DNA of 22,593 nt from DASWIV01 sp036397475 (GTDB lineage Bacteria; JAJVIF01; JAPKYR01), in assembly GCA_036397475.1 (NCBI GenBank), contig DASWIV010000209.1:1-22593 (forward strand), read 5' to 3'. Positions 1-6,864 of this stretch are shown in pieces; position 1 is the first letter of the stretch; each line of letters starts with the position of its first letter. The position numbers were made by a program, and so were the translations under genes. The notes beneath the pieces were generated by a model. That model saw nothing but the letters and a program-made list of their open reading frames with translations, searched no databases and was not told the DNA's origin.

Positions 1-419
1 GCAGGAGCCGCCACGGGTCCATAGCGATTAATGGCATTCTATAGTAGTATATACCATATTTTACGGGTTTGCGCAATCTCAATCGTTTTGAGAATGATTA
101 AGTCTGATCAGGGTGTTTTGCCATATGGTCTGGAAGCATGATAAATACATAGGTTTCAGCGCATATCCCGGCGCAGAATAATTGATAATTTCATGATATA
201 GCGTGTTGTGTTGAAATTATAAGGGTTATAACATGCCGCATCCGGAGTTTTCATGTACGGAAATTTTTATTTTCATTAAGGGTAATACAGGATGAATGGA
301 TGAATGTATTTGCTTGACACCTATTTGCCACTATGATAAGTTTACCTTTCCGGCAATTGGGATGCCGGAATTAGCTGGCTATTACAGTAGATTACAATTG
401 TTTTGACCCGGAGGTTCGT
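1..419. other. Upstream intergenic region without a gene
   Basis: I find no supportable coding sequence here; all frames are broken by stops. Bases 1-24 read open to a TAG and could be the last codons of a gene outside the window, but seven codons prove nothing. The right third holds the candidate promoter and ribosome binding site of the lipoprotein gene at 420. The stretch is AT-richer than the neighbouring genes, as expected of a regulatory region. Confidence 0.6.
314..342 (+). promoter_or_regulatory. Candidate sigma70-type promoter for the lipoprotein gene
   Basis: A perfect TTGACA -35 hexamer lies at 314-319. With a 17-base spacer a weak -10 (TAAGTT, 337-342) follows; TATGAT at 332-337 is a better hexamer but is too close. 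Only the -35 is convincing. It would give a leader of about 70 bases before the GGAGG site at 410-414. Confidence 0.4.
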
Positions 420-1238
420 ATGTCCCGCAGCCTCATTATGGCATCGCTTGCAGTCCTGGCAATTATGTCCATTGGTTTTACAATGAACGTCGGTTGCACA
501 AGCAAGAATCCGCCTTATGGAAATCCGTTATATGTGCAGGAGGGAGACAACCCGTTCGATCAGCCTGGACGTTTCATGACAGCCCTGGTACTTGAGCCGG
601 GCGGTGTAAATGTCGCTGTGGGCGGATCTCAGCAGTTCAAAGCCACGGCTTATTACAACGATTCGACGTCGGAAGTAGTAACCGGAGCCGCTGAATGGAT
701 AAGTGAAAGTCCGAATATCGGAAAATTCACTCCTGCCGGCGGGAAATTCACAGCTCAGAAATCGGGAGTGGCGATTGTGCGAGCCAGGATGGTTATCGGA
801 AACAACACGGTGACCAGCAACGCCGGGTTCGTAAACACGTTTAATCCGAGTGCCGGAATCCCTCCTGCGGTTCCATTGAATCCGTACCTGAATTCGGGAC
901 CCGAGGGTGTAAGGATATACTGGGATCTGAACAGTACGGATGGCGATCTTGCGGGGTACAACATATACCGTACTCAGACGTCGAGTTCGCATTACGCCAC
1001 TGAATACGGCAGATTGAACGAATCGCCGGTACTTTATCCGCCTTTCCTTGATAATACGGTCGTCAGCGGATGGTATTATTACCGTGTGACAGCCGAGGAT
1101 CTTGGCGGAATCCAGGGAGCACCGTCGGAAGAAATCTCCGTATTCATTACCGGAGAATCTCACTATGGTGGCTCGTACGATGGCGGGTCGTCATCGATTG
1201 ACACAGAATACAAGGATGCGTTTGAAACAGCATTCTGA
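420..1238 (+). CDS. Lipoprotein with Ig-like (BIG2-type) and FN3-type domains
   Basis: Predicted secreted lipoprotein of 272 residues. Residues 1-26 form a signal peptide with a hydrophobic core and a lipobox-like ending (Asn-Val-Gly-Cys, Cys26). Residues about 53-138 resemble a bacterial Ig-like BIG2 domain: an opening with 'VAVGGSQQFKATAYYNDST', then a Trp-Ser core and an Ala-Val-Ala strand. Residues about 148-243 resemble a fibronectin type III domain, with 'IYWDLNSTDGDLAGYNIYR' and 'YYYRVTAEDLGG'. Such domains are structural or adhesive; no catalytic motif is visible. The ATG has GGAGG five bases upstream. The gene stands alone, followed by a terminator, and is the first of three lipoproteins in the window. 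The domain calls come from motif appearance only. Confidence 0.8.
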   Translation: MSRSLIMASLAVLAIMSIGFTMNVGCTSKNPPYGNPLYVQEGDNPFDQPGRFMTALVLEPGGVNVAVGGSQQFKATAYYNDSTSEVVTGAAEWISESPNIGKFTPAGGKFTAQKSGVAIVRARMVIGNNTVTSNAGFVNTFNPSAGIPPAVPLNPYLNSGPEGVRIYWDLNSTDGDLAGYNIYRTQTSSSHYATEYGRLNESPVLYPPFLDNTVVSGWYYYRVTAEDLGGIQGAPSEEISVFITGESHYGGSYDGGSSSIDTEYKDAFETAF

Positions 1239-1272
1239 TTAATTTGCATACTTACGGGACGTATGGGAGATA

Positions 1273-1333
1273 GGCCCACCCCGGTGTCGATGCCGGAGGG
1301 GCCAGAGGGCGCGGTCTTCAGATCGCGCCTTTT
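1273..1333 (+). terminator. Rho-independent terminator, two stacked hairpins
   Basis: The main hairpin pairs 1307-1315 with 1322-1330 (GGCGCG against CGCGCC) and runs straight into TTTT. A second GC-rich stem just upstream pairs 1273-1284 with 1293-1303 (GGCC and CCGG arms). It lies between the lipoprotein stop and the GTG start of the ABC ATPase and separates the two units. Confidence 0.8.
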
Positions 1334-1353
1334 ACTATGAGGTAATTCTCCAG

Positions 1354-2301
1354 GTGGCTTCGGTTAAAGCGGAAAATGTAGTAAAAGTCTTCGGGAAACG
1401 ACGTCCTGTCAGGGCTCTTGACGGGTTATCGCTCGAAGTTAACGAGGGAGAAATCTTCGGGCTGCTCGGTCCGAACGGCAGCGGCAAAACGACCTTTGTA
1501 AAATGCTGCCTGAATATTATCTTTCCCAATTCCGGCGAAATAAAAATTAATGGGTTGAACCCGGGTAATCCGAGGGTGAACCGTGAAATCGGTTATCTCC
1601 CGGAGAATCCCAACTTCTATGATTACCTTTCGGGAAGGGATTTTCTTTACTATCATGCCGAGTTGGCGGGAGTGCCGCTGAGAGAGAGATCGTCGCGGGT
1701 AGACGAACTTCTCGATTACGTCAAACTTGATAAGAAAGCGCAGAGACGAAGACTGCGGACGTACTCCAAGGGCATGCTTCAGAGGGTCGGACTCGCGCAG
1801 GCGCTGGTCAATAAACCGAGGCTTATATTCCTGGACGAGCCCCAGACAGGACTCGATCCCATAGGCAGGCGCCAGGTCAAGGATATTCTGAAGCAGATCG
1901 CAGCCGACGGCACAACCGTATTTTTTTCATCTCATGTACTTGGCGATGTCGAGGATACCGCCGAGAGAGTGGCGATAATCGATAAAGGAAGGCTGAAAAG
2001 GATAGCCACCGTACTTGAGCTCACCAGGGCAAGTAACAGGGTAATATTGAGGCTCGATCCCGAGGTTAGAATAACTCCGGATGAAAATCGGCTGCGGCAT
2101 ATTCGCGCGATCCTGCTGGGAATCAATATTGCCGAAGTTACGGATGATGCCGGCAGGATAGTATGCTCTATTGAGAGTGAAAGCGTGATCCCGTCGATTG
2201 TCGAAAAACTTGTAAATAATGGATATAAAGTATATGAGGTCAGTTTCAAGAGAGTATCCCTGGAGGATTCATTTATCCAGGAATTTGGAAACGATAATTA
2301 A
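1354..2301 (+). CDS. ABC transporter ATP-binding protein
   Basis: Cytoplasmic ATPase subunit of an ABC transporter, 315 residues. Walker A is at 39-47 (GPNGSGKTT), the signature at 137-141 as YSKGM, Walker B with catalytic Glu at 157-163 (LIFLDEP), the D-loop right after (GLDP), and the H-loop His at 194. The sequence is typical of ATPases that partner ABC-2 type permeases, and residues about 205-315 form the extra C-terminal domain seen in many of them. The start is GTG, supported by GAGG ten bases upstream; the nearer ATG is followed at once by a stop. No permease gene lies in the window: the next gene, 30 bases on, is a hydrolase. The substrate is unknown and the permease must be encoded elsewhere. 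Confidence 0.92.
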   Translation: MASVKAENVVKVFGKRRPVRALDGLSLEVNEGEIFGLLGPNGSGKTTFVKCCLNIIFPNSGEIKINGLNPGNPRVNREIGYLPENPNFYDYLSGRDFLYYHAELAGVPLRERSSRVDELLDYVKLDKKAQRRRLRTYSKGMLQRVGLAQALVNKPRLIFLDEPQTGLDPIGRRQVKDILKQIAADGTTVFFSSHVLGDVEDTAERVAIIDKGRLKRIATVLELTRASNRVILRLDPEVRITPDENRLRHIRAILLGINIAEVTDDAGRIVCSIESESVIPSIVEKLVNNGYKVYEVSFKRVSLEDSFIQEFGNDN

Positions 2302-2331
2302 TCCTGGATATACCGGGAAAGGCATAATCTG

Positions 2332-3204
2332 ATGTCCGGGGTCGCAGGACAGTTCACGCTGCTCAGGCCGCTCAAGCCGTTCATGGGAAGGGAGTATCCC
2401 GGAGTAAAAGGATACCTTGCGAGTTATTCGAGCTCGGACCTGGCTATCACATGCTGGCTTTATTTTCCCCCGGAAAATTTTTCCGGGGCACCGTCGGGGA
2501 TGCATCCGCTTGAAATGGCGGCACCGGAGGGCGGAGCGCTTGTTGTCGGGCATGGCGGTGTCGATGGCGTTCCGGCGCACTACGATTACGCATTGAGAAG
2601 GCTGGCGAGGTCCGGATGGACAATAGCCGCCCCAAGTTACCGTGGAGAATACGGCAGCGACGGAAAAGTCGAGTTCGCCAGGGGCGAAGTAGACGATACG
2701 ATCGAATGCTGGAAAAAACTTGTCGAGCTGGAAGGTGTCGATGAAAAGAAAACGTGGCTGCTTGGAAGTTCTCACGGCGCGATGAACAGCCTGCTTGCGC
2801 TCGCGCGGGATGAAGGAAGGGGAATACCCGGAGCGGTGGCAGTGTCGGGAGTGTATGATGTCGGGCGATGGGTTGAATGGATGAAGAAACGGGCGGGTGA
2901 TTTTATTACGGATCCGCAATTCAGGCAGATCGATATGATGACAGTTGAAGAGAAGGCTGAAAGGTCGGCGATAAATTTTGCGGGTGATATAAAGTCGGAT
3001 GTGATCCTGTTTCATGGCGGAAGCGATACGCTTGTACCGTGTGAACAAAGTGAATCCATGGCGGAAAAATTTGAATCGGGCGGAAAAATTCATTACCGTT
3101 TGTTTATCGAAGAGGGCGAAGATCACGAGTATATATGGGGACCGGACAAACCGGGCGCTGTCAGAATGTGGGATGAAGCGCTCAGGTTTATAGAACGGAA
3201 TTGA
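2332..3204 (+). CDS. Alpha/beta hydrolase, prolyl oligopeptidase/dienelactone hydrolase-like
   Basis: Predicted serine hydrolase of 290 residues. The nucleophile elbow GSSHG is at 145-149 (Ser147). The oxyanion-hole type motif GHGG is at 73-76. The acid is probably Asp232 in 'HGGSDTLVP' and the catalytic His is His265 in 'EDHEY'. This arrangement is that of the S9 peptidase/acylaminoacyl peptidase catalytic domain, without the beta-propeller. There is no clear signal peptide, so it is probably cytoplasmic. It starts 30 bases after the ABC ATPase on the same strand and is probably co-transcribed with it and with galU. The substrate (peptide or ester) cannot be told from sequence. Confidence 0.85.
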   Translation: MSGVAGQFTLLRPLKPFMGREYPGVKGYLASYSSSDLAITCWLYFPPENFSGAPSGMHPLEMAAPEGGALVVGHGGVDGVPAHYDYALRRLARSGWTIAAPSYRGEYGSDGKVEFARGEVDDTIECWKKLVELEGVDEKKTWLLGSSHGAMNSLLALARDEGRGIPGAVAVSGVYDVGRWVEWMKKRAGDFITDPQFRQIDMMTVEEKAERSAINFAGDIKSDVILFHGGSDTLVPCEQSESMAEKFESGGKIHYRLFIEEGEDHEYIWGPDKPGAVRMWDEALRFIERN

Positions 3205-3233
3205 CTTGAAAAAGAGGTGACTATTTTTTATTT

Positions 3234-4112
3234 ATGGAGCGAGAAGTTATAAAAGCTGTAATACCGGCCGCCGGACTCGGAACCAGGTTCCTTCCTGCCA
3301 CTAAAGCCCAGCCCAAGGAAATGCTTCCGATTGTCGACAAGCCGACCATTCAGTATGTTGTCGAGGAAGCGGTGAATGCCGGGGCTGTCGATATTCTGAT
3401 AATAACCGGGCGGGGTAAACGCGCGGTCGAGGACCACTTCGATGTATCGGTGGAGCTTGAGGATTTTCTGAAATCCAAGGGAAAATCCGGTGAGCTCGAG
3501 ATAGTCAGGAATATACACAGGATGGGCAGGTTCCATTACATCAGGCAGGGCGAGCCGCTCGGCCTTGGCCATGCGGTCCTGCAGGCGAAAGACCATGTCG
3601 GGGATTCGCCCTTTGTAGTACTTCTTGGCGACGATATCTCGGCGCCCGAGTATTCGGCGACAAGGGCAATGGTTGATGCCTATAAAAAGTATGGCACCAG
3701 CATTATCGCGGTACAGGCTGTTCCTGAAAGCGATGTCGATAAGTACGGAATAGTCGCCGGGGAAGAGGTCGAGCATGGAGTGATCAAGGTTAGGGACCTG
3801 ATCGAAAAGCCTTCGGTAAACGAAGCCCCGACAAATCTTGCCATAATTGGACGTTACCTTTTAACCCCCGGCATTTTCGAATGCCTGGAAAAAACAAAGC
3901 CGGACCACCGGGGCGAAATCCAGTTGACCGACGCGATGAAGGCGTTGTTAAAGCAGGAGGAGATGCATGCGATCCTGTATACGGGAAAGAGATGGGATGT
4001 AGGCCAGGTGGAGGGATTCCTTACCGCATCGATCGACTGGGCGATGCGGCGTCCCGATTTGAAGAATTATTTATTGCGATATATGAGGAAAATTCTGGAT
4101 AATAATCTGTGA
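3234..4112 (+). CDS. galU: UTP--glucose-1-phosphate uridylyltransferase
   Basis: Makes UDP-glucose from UTP and glucose 1-phosphate, the donor for envelope polysaccharides and glycolipids. At 292 residues it is of normal length. Residues 7-32 carry the nucleotide-binding signature of the family (KAVIPAAGLGTRFLPATKAQ, then PKEMLPI), and 'VEEAVNAG', 'LGDDIS' and 'GRYLLTPGIFECLE' match GalU blocks. GAGGTG lies about 15 bases upstream of the ATG, rather far. The stop overlaps an ATG (TGATG, 4110-4114) that opens only a 12-codon frame, which may matter for translation of the next gene. The distinction from close paralogues such as glucose-1-phosphate thymidylyltransferase rests on the overall GalU-type pattern. 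Confidence 0.93.
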   Translation: MEREVIKAVIPAAGLGTRFLPATKAQPKEMLPIVDKPTIQYVVEEAVNAGAVDILIITGRGKRAVEDHFDVSVELEDFLKSKGKSGELEIVRNIHRMGRFHYIRQGEPLGLGHAVLQAKDHVGDSPFVVLLGDDISAPEYSATRAMVDAYKKYGTSIIAVQAVPESDVDKYGIVAGEEVEHGVIKVRDLIEKPSVNEAPTNLAIIGRYLLTPGIFECLEKTKPDHRGEIQLTDAMKALLKQEEMHAILYTGKRWDVGQVEGFLTASIDWAMRRPDLKNYLLRYMRKILDNNL

Positions 4113-4146
4113 TGTTTCGCAGTTTCGATAAATGGAGGACGGGTAA

Positions 4147-4692
4147 ATAGGAAGACAAATTTATCCTCCGGAAGCCGCTATCATTCTTGCCGCGGATTAC
4201 GGTGAGAATAAGTCGCGTCCGCTTGCGTTGGAACCCGTCGATAACCAGCCGGCGTTCGCAAAAATCGCAGCGCGTGTAATGGGTGCCGGGATTCCGGGTA
4301 TTCTGATTTTAACTGACCAGCCAGAGCTGTTTAAGCAGTACCGTGGATTTGTCGTCCTGCGCGTTAAAAACCCGGAAGAGGGACACATGGGCCAGGTGGC
4401 TGCAGCCCTTGAATACTGCAAGTCCACATCGCAGATGATCCTGCCTGGACATCTCGGGGGGTTATCATCTGATGTCATGAACAGGCTGATAAATGAGTCG
4501 CTATCAAGGCCGGCCCATATTATCTACGCCGCGACTTTCGAGAAGGAATACCCGACCTGCGCTGTCGTAAATCGTGGAATCCTTCCATCGGTCAAGCTCG
4601 CAATTGAGGAAAAGCGATACGACTTACTGGAGCTTTATAAGACTCTCGATCACCGGGTGGTTCGATTCGCCGACCAGTCGCTGTTCGAGTAA
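4147..4692 (+). CDS. MobA-like NTP-transferase-fold protein, start uncertain
   Basis: The reading frame looks like a divergent nucleotidyltransferase of the MobA/GalU fold. Its N-terminus reads 'AAIILAADYGENKSRPLAL', the nucleotide-binding loop in a degenerate form, followed by 'FAKIAARVMGAGIPGILILT'. The first recognised start in this frame is TTG at 4228, which would remove that loop. The frame stays open back to 4147, where an ATA codon follows a good GGAGG (4134-4138) by eight bases. The codon just before it is an in-frame TAA (4144), itself four codons after an ATG at 4132. The gene therefore uses a rare start, has a nonsense mutation, or is damaged. It follows galU closely and may act on sugar nucleotides, but catalytic residues are not clear. 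The stop is two bases from that of tatC on the other strand. Confidence 0.65.
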   Translation: MGRQIYPPEAAIILAADYGENKSRPLALEPVDNQPAFAKIAARVMGAGIPGILILTDQPELFKQYRGFVVLRVKNPEEGHMGQVAAALEYCKSTSQMILPGHLGGLSSDVMNRLINESLSRPAHIIYAATFEKEYPTCAVVNRGILPSVKLAIEEKRYDLLELYKTLDHRVVRFADQSLFE

Positions 4693-4694
4693 AA

Positions 4695-5444
4695 TTAGTC
4701 TGGTTGTTTATTTTTGATTCGTCCTTTCCACGCCAGCCTGCATACCACAATACTAATTTCGTACAGGATATATATAGGGGCCGTGAGGAGCATCATGTTT
4801 ATTGGATCTCCTGTCGGTGTTATCGCAGCGGCAAGAATCATCGAGAGTAAAATCGCGTATTTTCTCTTTGATGACAATGTGTCCGGGCTGATGAGCCCGA
4901 ATCTGGCGAGGAAGTATGCAATGAGCGGAATTTGAAAAAGGATCCCCCCTGCAAGTATGAACATGATCACGAACGAAAAGTAGCGGTCAAGAGTGATCGC
5001 GGTTTCGATCTCTACCCCGAGGTCGAATCCGAGCAGAAATGCAAGTGATGCCGGGAGAAGAATGTAATAGATAAATGCGGCGCCCAGAAGGAACATGATA
5101 AGCGACGTCGGGATCAGCAAAAGAAGAAATCTCTGTTCGTGGGGATACAAGGCGGGTTTGACGAAAAGCCATCCCTGGTGGAGCATAAACGGCGAGGATA
5201 CTACCAGTCCGGCAAAAAACGCTGTTTTGAAATATGCCGCGAATTTTTCGGTCGGACCTAGGACCTGGACATGGGCATAGTCTAATTTACTGATGGGACC
5301 AAGGATCCATTTGAATATATATTCGGGTGTGAAGACCAGGGCGATGATTACACCCAGCGAGAGGTAGATTATAGATATAATTATCCGGGTCCTGAATTCT
5401 TCAAGGTGGCCGGTGACAGTGTTAAGTTCAGGTTTCCCTTCCAA
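4695..5444 (-). CDS. tatC: Sec-independent protein translocase TatC
   Basis: Multispanning receptor of the twin-arginine system, which exports folded, cofactor-loaded proteins. It is 249 residues long, normal for TatC. The conserved N-terminal 'HLEEFRTR' is at 13-20, followed by a membrane span, the periplasmic 'GPTEKFAAYFKTAFFAG' region, and 'LYPHEQRF'. Six hydrophobic segments are visible. The start is TTG at 5444; no good ribosome binding site precedes it, and translation probably depends on tatA. tatC lies in the same frame as tatA, separated by one TAA and ten sense codons. Two predicted Tat substrates, the Fe-S and molybdopterin-like subunits of the respiratory cluster, lie about 8-10 kb downstream. 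Confidence 0.93.
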   Translation of the reverse strand: MEGKPELNTVTGHLEEFRTRIIISIIYLSLGVIIALVFTPEYIFKWILGPISKLDYAHVQVLGPTEKFAAYFKTAFFAGLVVSSPFMLHQGWLFVKPALYPHEQRFLLLLIPTSLIMFLLGAAFIYYILLPASLAFLLGFDLGVEIETAITLDRYFSFVIMFILAGGILFQIPLIAYFLARFGLISPDTLSSKRKYAILLSMILAAAITPTGDPINMMLLTAPIYILYEISIVVCRLAWKGRIKNKQPD

Positions 5445-5471
5445 TTTATCGATCCAGGATGGTGATGGGGA

Positions 5472-5696
5472 TTATTCCGATGAGTCGTGGCCTGATCCGG
5501 AATCAGTGCCGGAATGTTCCGATTTTTCAGAGTCTTTGACCGTGTCGGTGGCGTCATCCTGCACGCCTTTAATGCCTTTTTTGAATTCCGTAATCGCCTG
5601 TCCGAATGAGCGCGCAAGCGACGGAATCTGCTTTGGGCCGAATATCAGCAGCGCCACCAGGAGGACAGCACCTATTTCGAGTGGACCAAAATGCAC
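5472..5696 (-). CDS. tatA: Sec-independent protein translocase TatA/TatB family
   Basis: Pore-forming partner of TatC, 74 residues. One N-terminal membrane helix (about 5-20) is followed by the conserved 'FGPKQIPSLARSFGQAI' hinge and amphipathic helix at 19-35, then a charged, Ser/Asp-rich tail. FGPK followed by Pro and Arg is the TatA/E pattern. The start is GTG at 5696, supported by GGAGGG (5704-5709) seven bases upstream. The gene leads a two-gene tatA-tatC unit. No separate tatB is visible, as in minimal Tat systems where one TatA does both jobs. Confidence 0.9.
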   Translation of the reverse strand: MHFGPLEIGAVLLVALLIFGPKQIPSLARSFGQAITEFKKGIKGVQDDATDTVKDSEKSEHSGTDSGSGHDSSE

Positions 5697-5729
5697 AATG
5701 GGTCCCTCCGTTCAGGGATTTCTGGGGTA

Positions 5730-5759
5730 ATCATATCATCGGTATTGAACGGTGTCCAA
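5730..5759 (-). promoter_or_regulatory. Candidate promoter for tatA-tatC
   Basis: On the reverse strand TTGGAC (5759-5754) and TATGAT (5735-5730) are separated by 18 bases. The -10 matches five of six consensus positions; the -35 is poor beyond TTG. Transcription would begin near 5723, giving a leader of about 27 bases. Confidence 0.35.
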
Positions 5760-5811
5760 TATGCCATTTGTTAATATTTCAGTTCCGGGCTGAACGTCTA
5801 CATTACTATTG

Positions 5812-5820
5812 TGATAAAAT
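5812..5820 (+). promoter_or_regulatory. Candidate extended -10 promoter for the hicB-like gene
   Basis: TG-A-TAAAAT is an extended -10 with five of six consensus bases. No good -35 sits upstream, which is common for extended -10 promoters. AGGAG at 5837-5841 then precedes the ATG at 5854. Confidence 0.35.
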
Positions 5821-5853
5821 CAAAGACACGTCATCAGGAGCAAATATCGACTC

Positions 5854-6246
5854 ATGAAGCGAATCAAGGCAAATCCTTATATTTACATTAATTACAAACT
5901 CAGGCAGCTGGAACTTTCACTGTCGTATCGCGAATATGAAGAAGAAGGAGAACGTCTTGCTGAATGTTCCGAGATGCAGATTATCGCCCCGGGTAAAACC
6001 AAACGCAAAGCATATGATACATTGGTAGAGATGGTTGTAACTACCCTTATTGTGGCGATTGAAACCAATTCTCTAAAAGACCATCTTAAAGCACTTGATT
6101 TCAGGATGGTCAATGTTCCGGTGCCTTCAGTTGAAATATACGAAAGTAAAAAACGAGTAGCTTCAGATACTATTCCCCTGATAATAAATTCTCCCATACC
6201 TGTAACCTCGATCAAGGACGAAACCGGGATTGAATTATTGAAATAA
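5854..6246 (+). CDS. HicB-like antitoxin
   Basis: Cytoplasmic protein of 130 residues. Residues about 22-80 resemble the partly degraded RNase H-like fold of HicB antitoxins: an acidic region 'EEEGERLAECSEMQIIAPGK', then 'TKRKAYDTLVEMVVTTLIVAIE' in place of the usual 'T.eEAl.nl.eai' helix, then 'LKDHLKALDF'. The C-terminal part (80-130) has no motif I recognise. The main support is context: the sequence starting four bases downstream is a recognisable but frameshifted hicA. HicB normally neutralises HicA, an mRNA interferase, and represses its own operon. Here the antitoxin is intact and the toxin is not. The order hicB then hicA is the less common one. Confidence 0.65.
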   Translation: MKRIKANPYIYINYKLRQLELSLSYREYEEEGERLAECSEMQIIAPGKTKRKAYDTLVEMVVTTLIVAIETNSLKDHLKALDFRMVNVPVPSVEIYESKKRVASDTIPLIINSPIPVTSIKDETGIELLK

Positions 6247-6249
6247 GGC

Positions 6250-6500
6250 ATGGCCAGAAAAAAACAATCGGGAAGAGACTCGATTCCGGTTAGGGCTGGA
6301 AGGGATGGGTCAAAATCTTTGATTATTTTGGCGATCAAATCAAAGCGATTTCGCCCCATATTGTCATGAAACATCCTATGAAACCATTGCTGGTTACAAT
6401 ACCGAAGCATAAGGAACTAAAAATCGGGACCATGCGGTCTGAATTGAAAAAAGCTGGACTCACGATACAGGATGTGGTGGACGCTCTCCGGGAGATTTAA
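6250..6500 (+). pseudogene. hicA toxin relic with several frameshifts
   Basis: Translations in different frames add up to a HicA-like protein. The start (ATG 6250) reads MARKKQSG in one frame. A second frame from 6270 gives GKRL, the conserved opening of HicA. A third (6281-6310) gives 'RFRLGLEGMG', fitting the 'LE..GF' helix. The second frame then runs to the TAA at 6498-6500 with 'HIVMKHPMKPLLVTIPKHKE' followed by 'LKIGTMRSELKKAG', the HicA core with its His-Pro and 'P.HkElk.GtlrsIlr.aG' signature. The usual catalytic 'GSH' reads 'SPH' (Ser-Pro-His). A run of seven A at 6258-6264 is a likely site of one slip. An internal ATG at 6366 could still give a 44-residue C-terminal piece. Confidence 0.7.
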
Positions 6501-6626
6501 ATACATCCTGATTTTTACATGCGATGACAGGAACGAATTTGCTCATCTTCACTAATATATAAATCTGTGGTAATTTTCTAATTGTAGGCATGGAAAGTAA
6601 TGTGACATTCAACTGGAGGGACAATC

Positions 6627-6863
6627 ATGGCTGATTGGGATTTCGCGACGTGGATGAGAGTGGGGCTGACGTGGCTCGCGATATTTGCCGTTATTGGCGG
6701 CATCGTTTCACAAACGTCGGGTGGAGCCAGCGGCAGGGGATTTGTGGAAGGGATGTGGAAGGGAGTGGAGATATTTTTCCTGGTTGCTGTAGCAGGGTTT
6801 GTAATTTATGGCGCGATGCTCGCGCTGGGCATGATTTCAACCACGGTTAATTCAAGCCTCTGA
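6627..6863 (+). CDS. Small two-helix membrane protein
   Basis: A 78-residue protein that I do not recognise. It has two hydrophobic segments, about residues 12-28 and 47-69, joined by a Gly/Ser-rich loop (SQTSGGASGRG), so it should sit in the inner membrane as a hairpin. The ATG has a good site (GGAGGGAC) upstream at 6614-6621. The recombinase gene starts one base after its stop, so the two are almost certainly co-transcribed. No charged or Cys/His motif suggests a function. Confidence 0.75.
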   Translation: MADWDFATWMRVGLTWLAIFAVIGGIVSQTSGGASGRGFVEGMWKGVEIFFLVAVAGFVIYGAMLALGMISTTVNSSL

Positions 6864-6864
6864 T

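Noticed and set aside
1..24. Possible C-terminal tail of an upstream gene ending in TAG
   Set aside because: Seven codons cannot be distinguished from chance.
528..1163. Long reverse-strand open frame of 211 codons over the first lipoprotein gene
   Set aside because: It lies wholly inside a gene with a signal peptide, domain motifs and a good ribosome site. Its own translation is Arg/Ser-rich and has no motif.
2269..3126. Reverse-strand open frame of 285 codons
   Set aside because: It mirrors the alpha/beta hydrolase gene, whose catalytic triad is clear. The reverse translation is low in motif content and rich in Arg, His and Pro.
4130..5475. Reassigned TAA codon, suggested by two in-frame TAA codons (4144 and after tatA)
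   Set aside because: TAA ends several other genes at the expected place (for example 2301, 4692, 6246, 14522, 15840), so a changed code is not supported.
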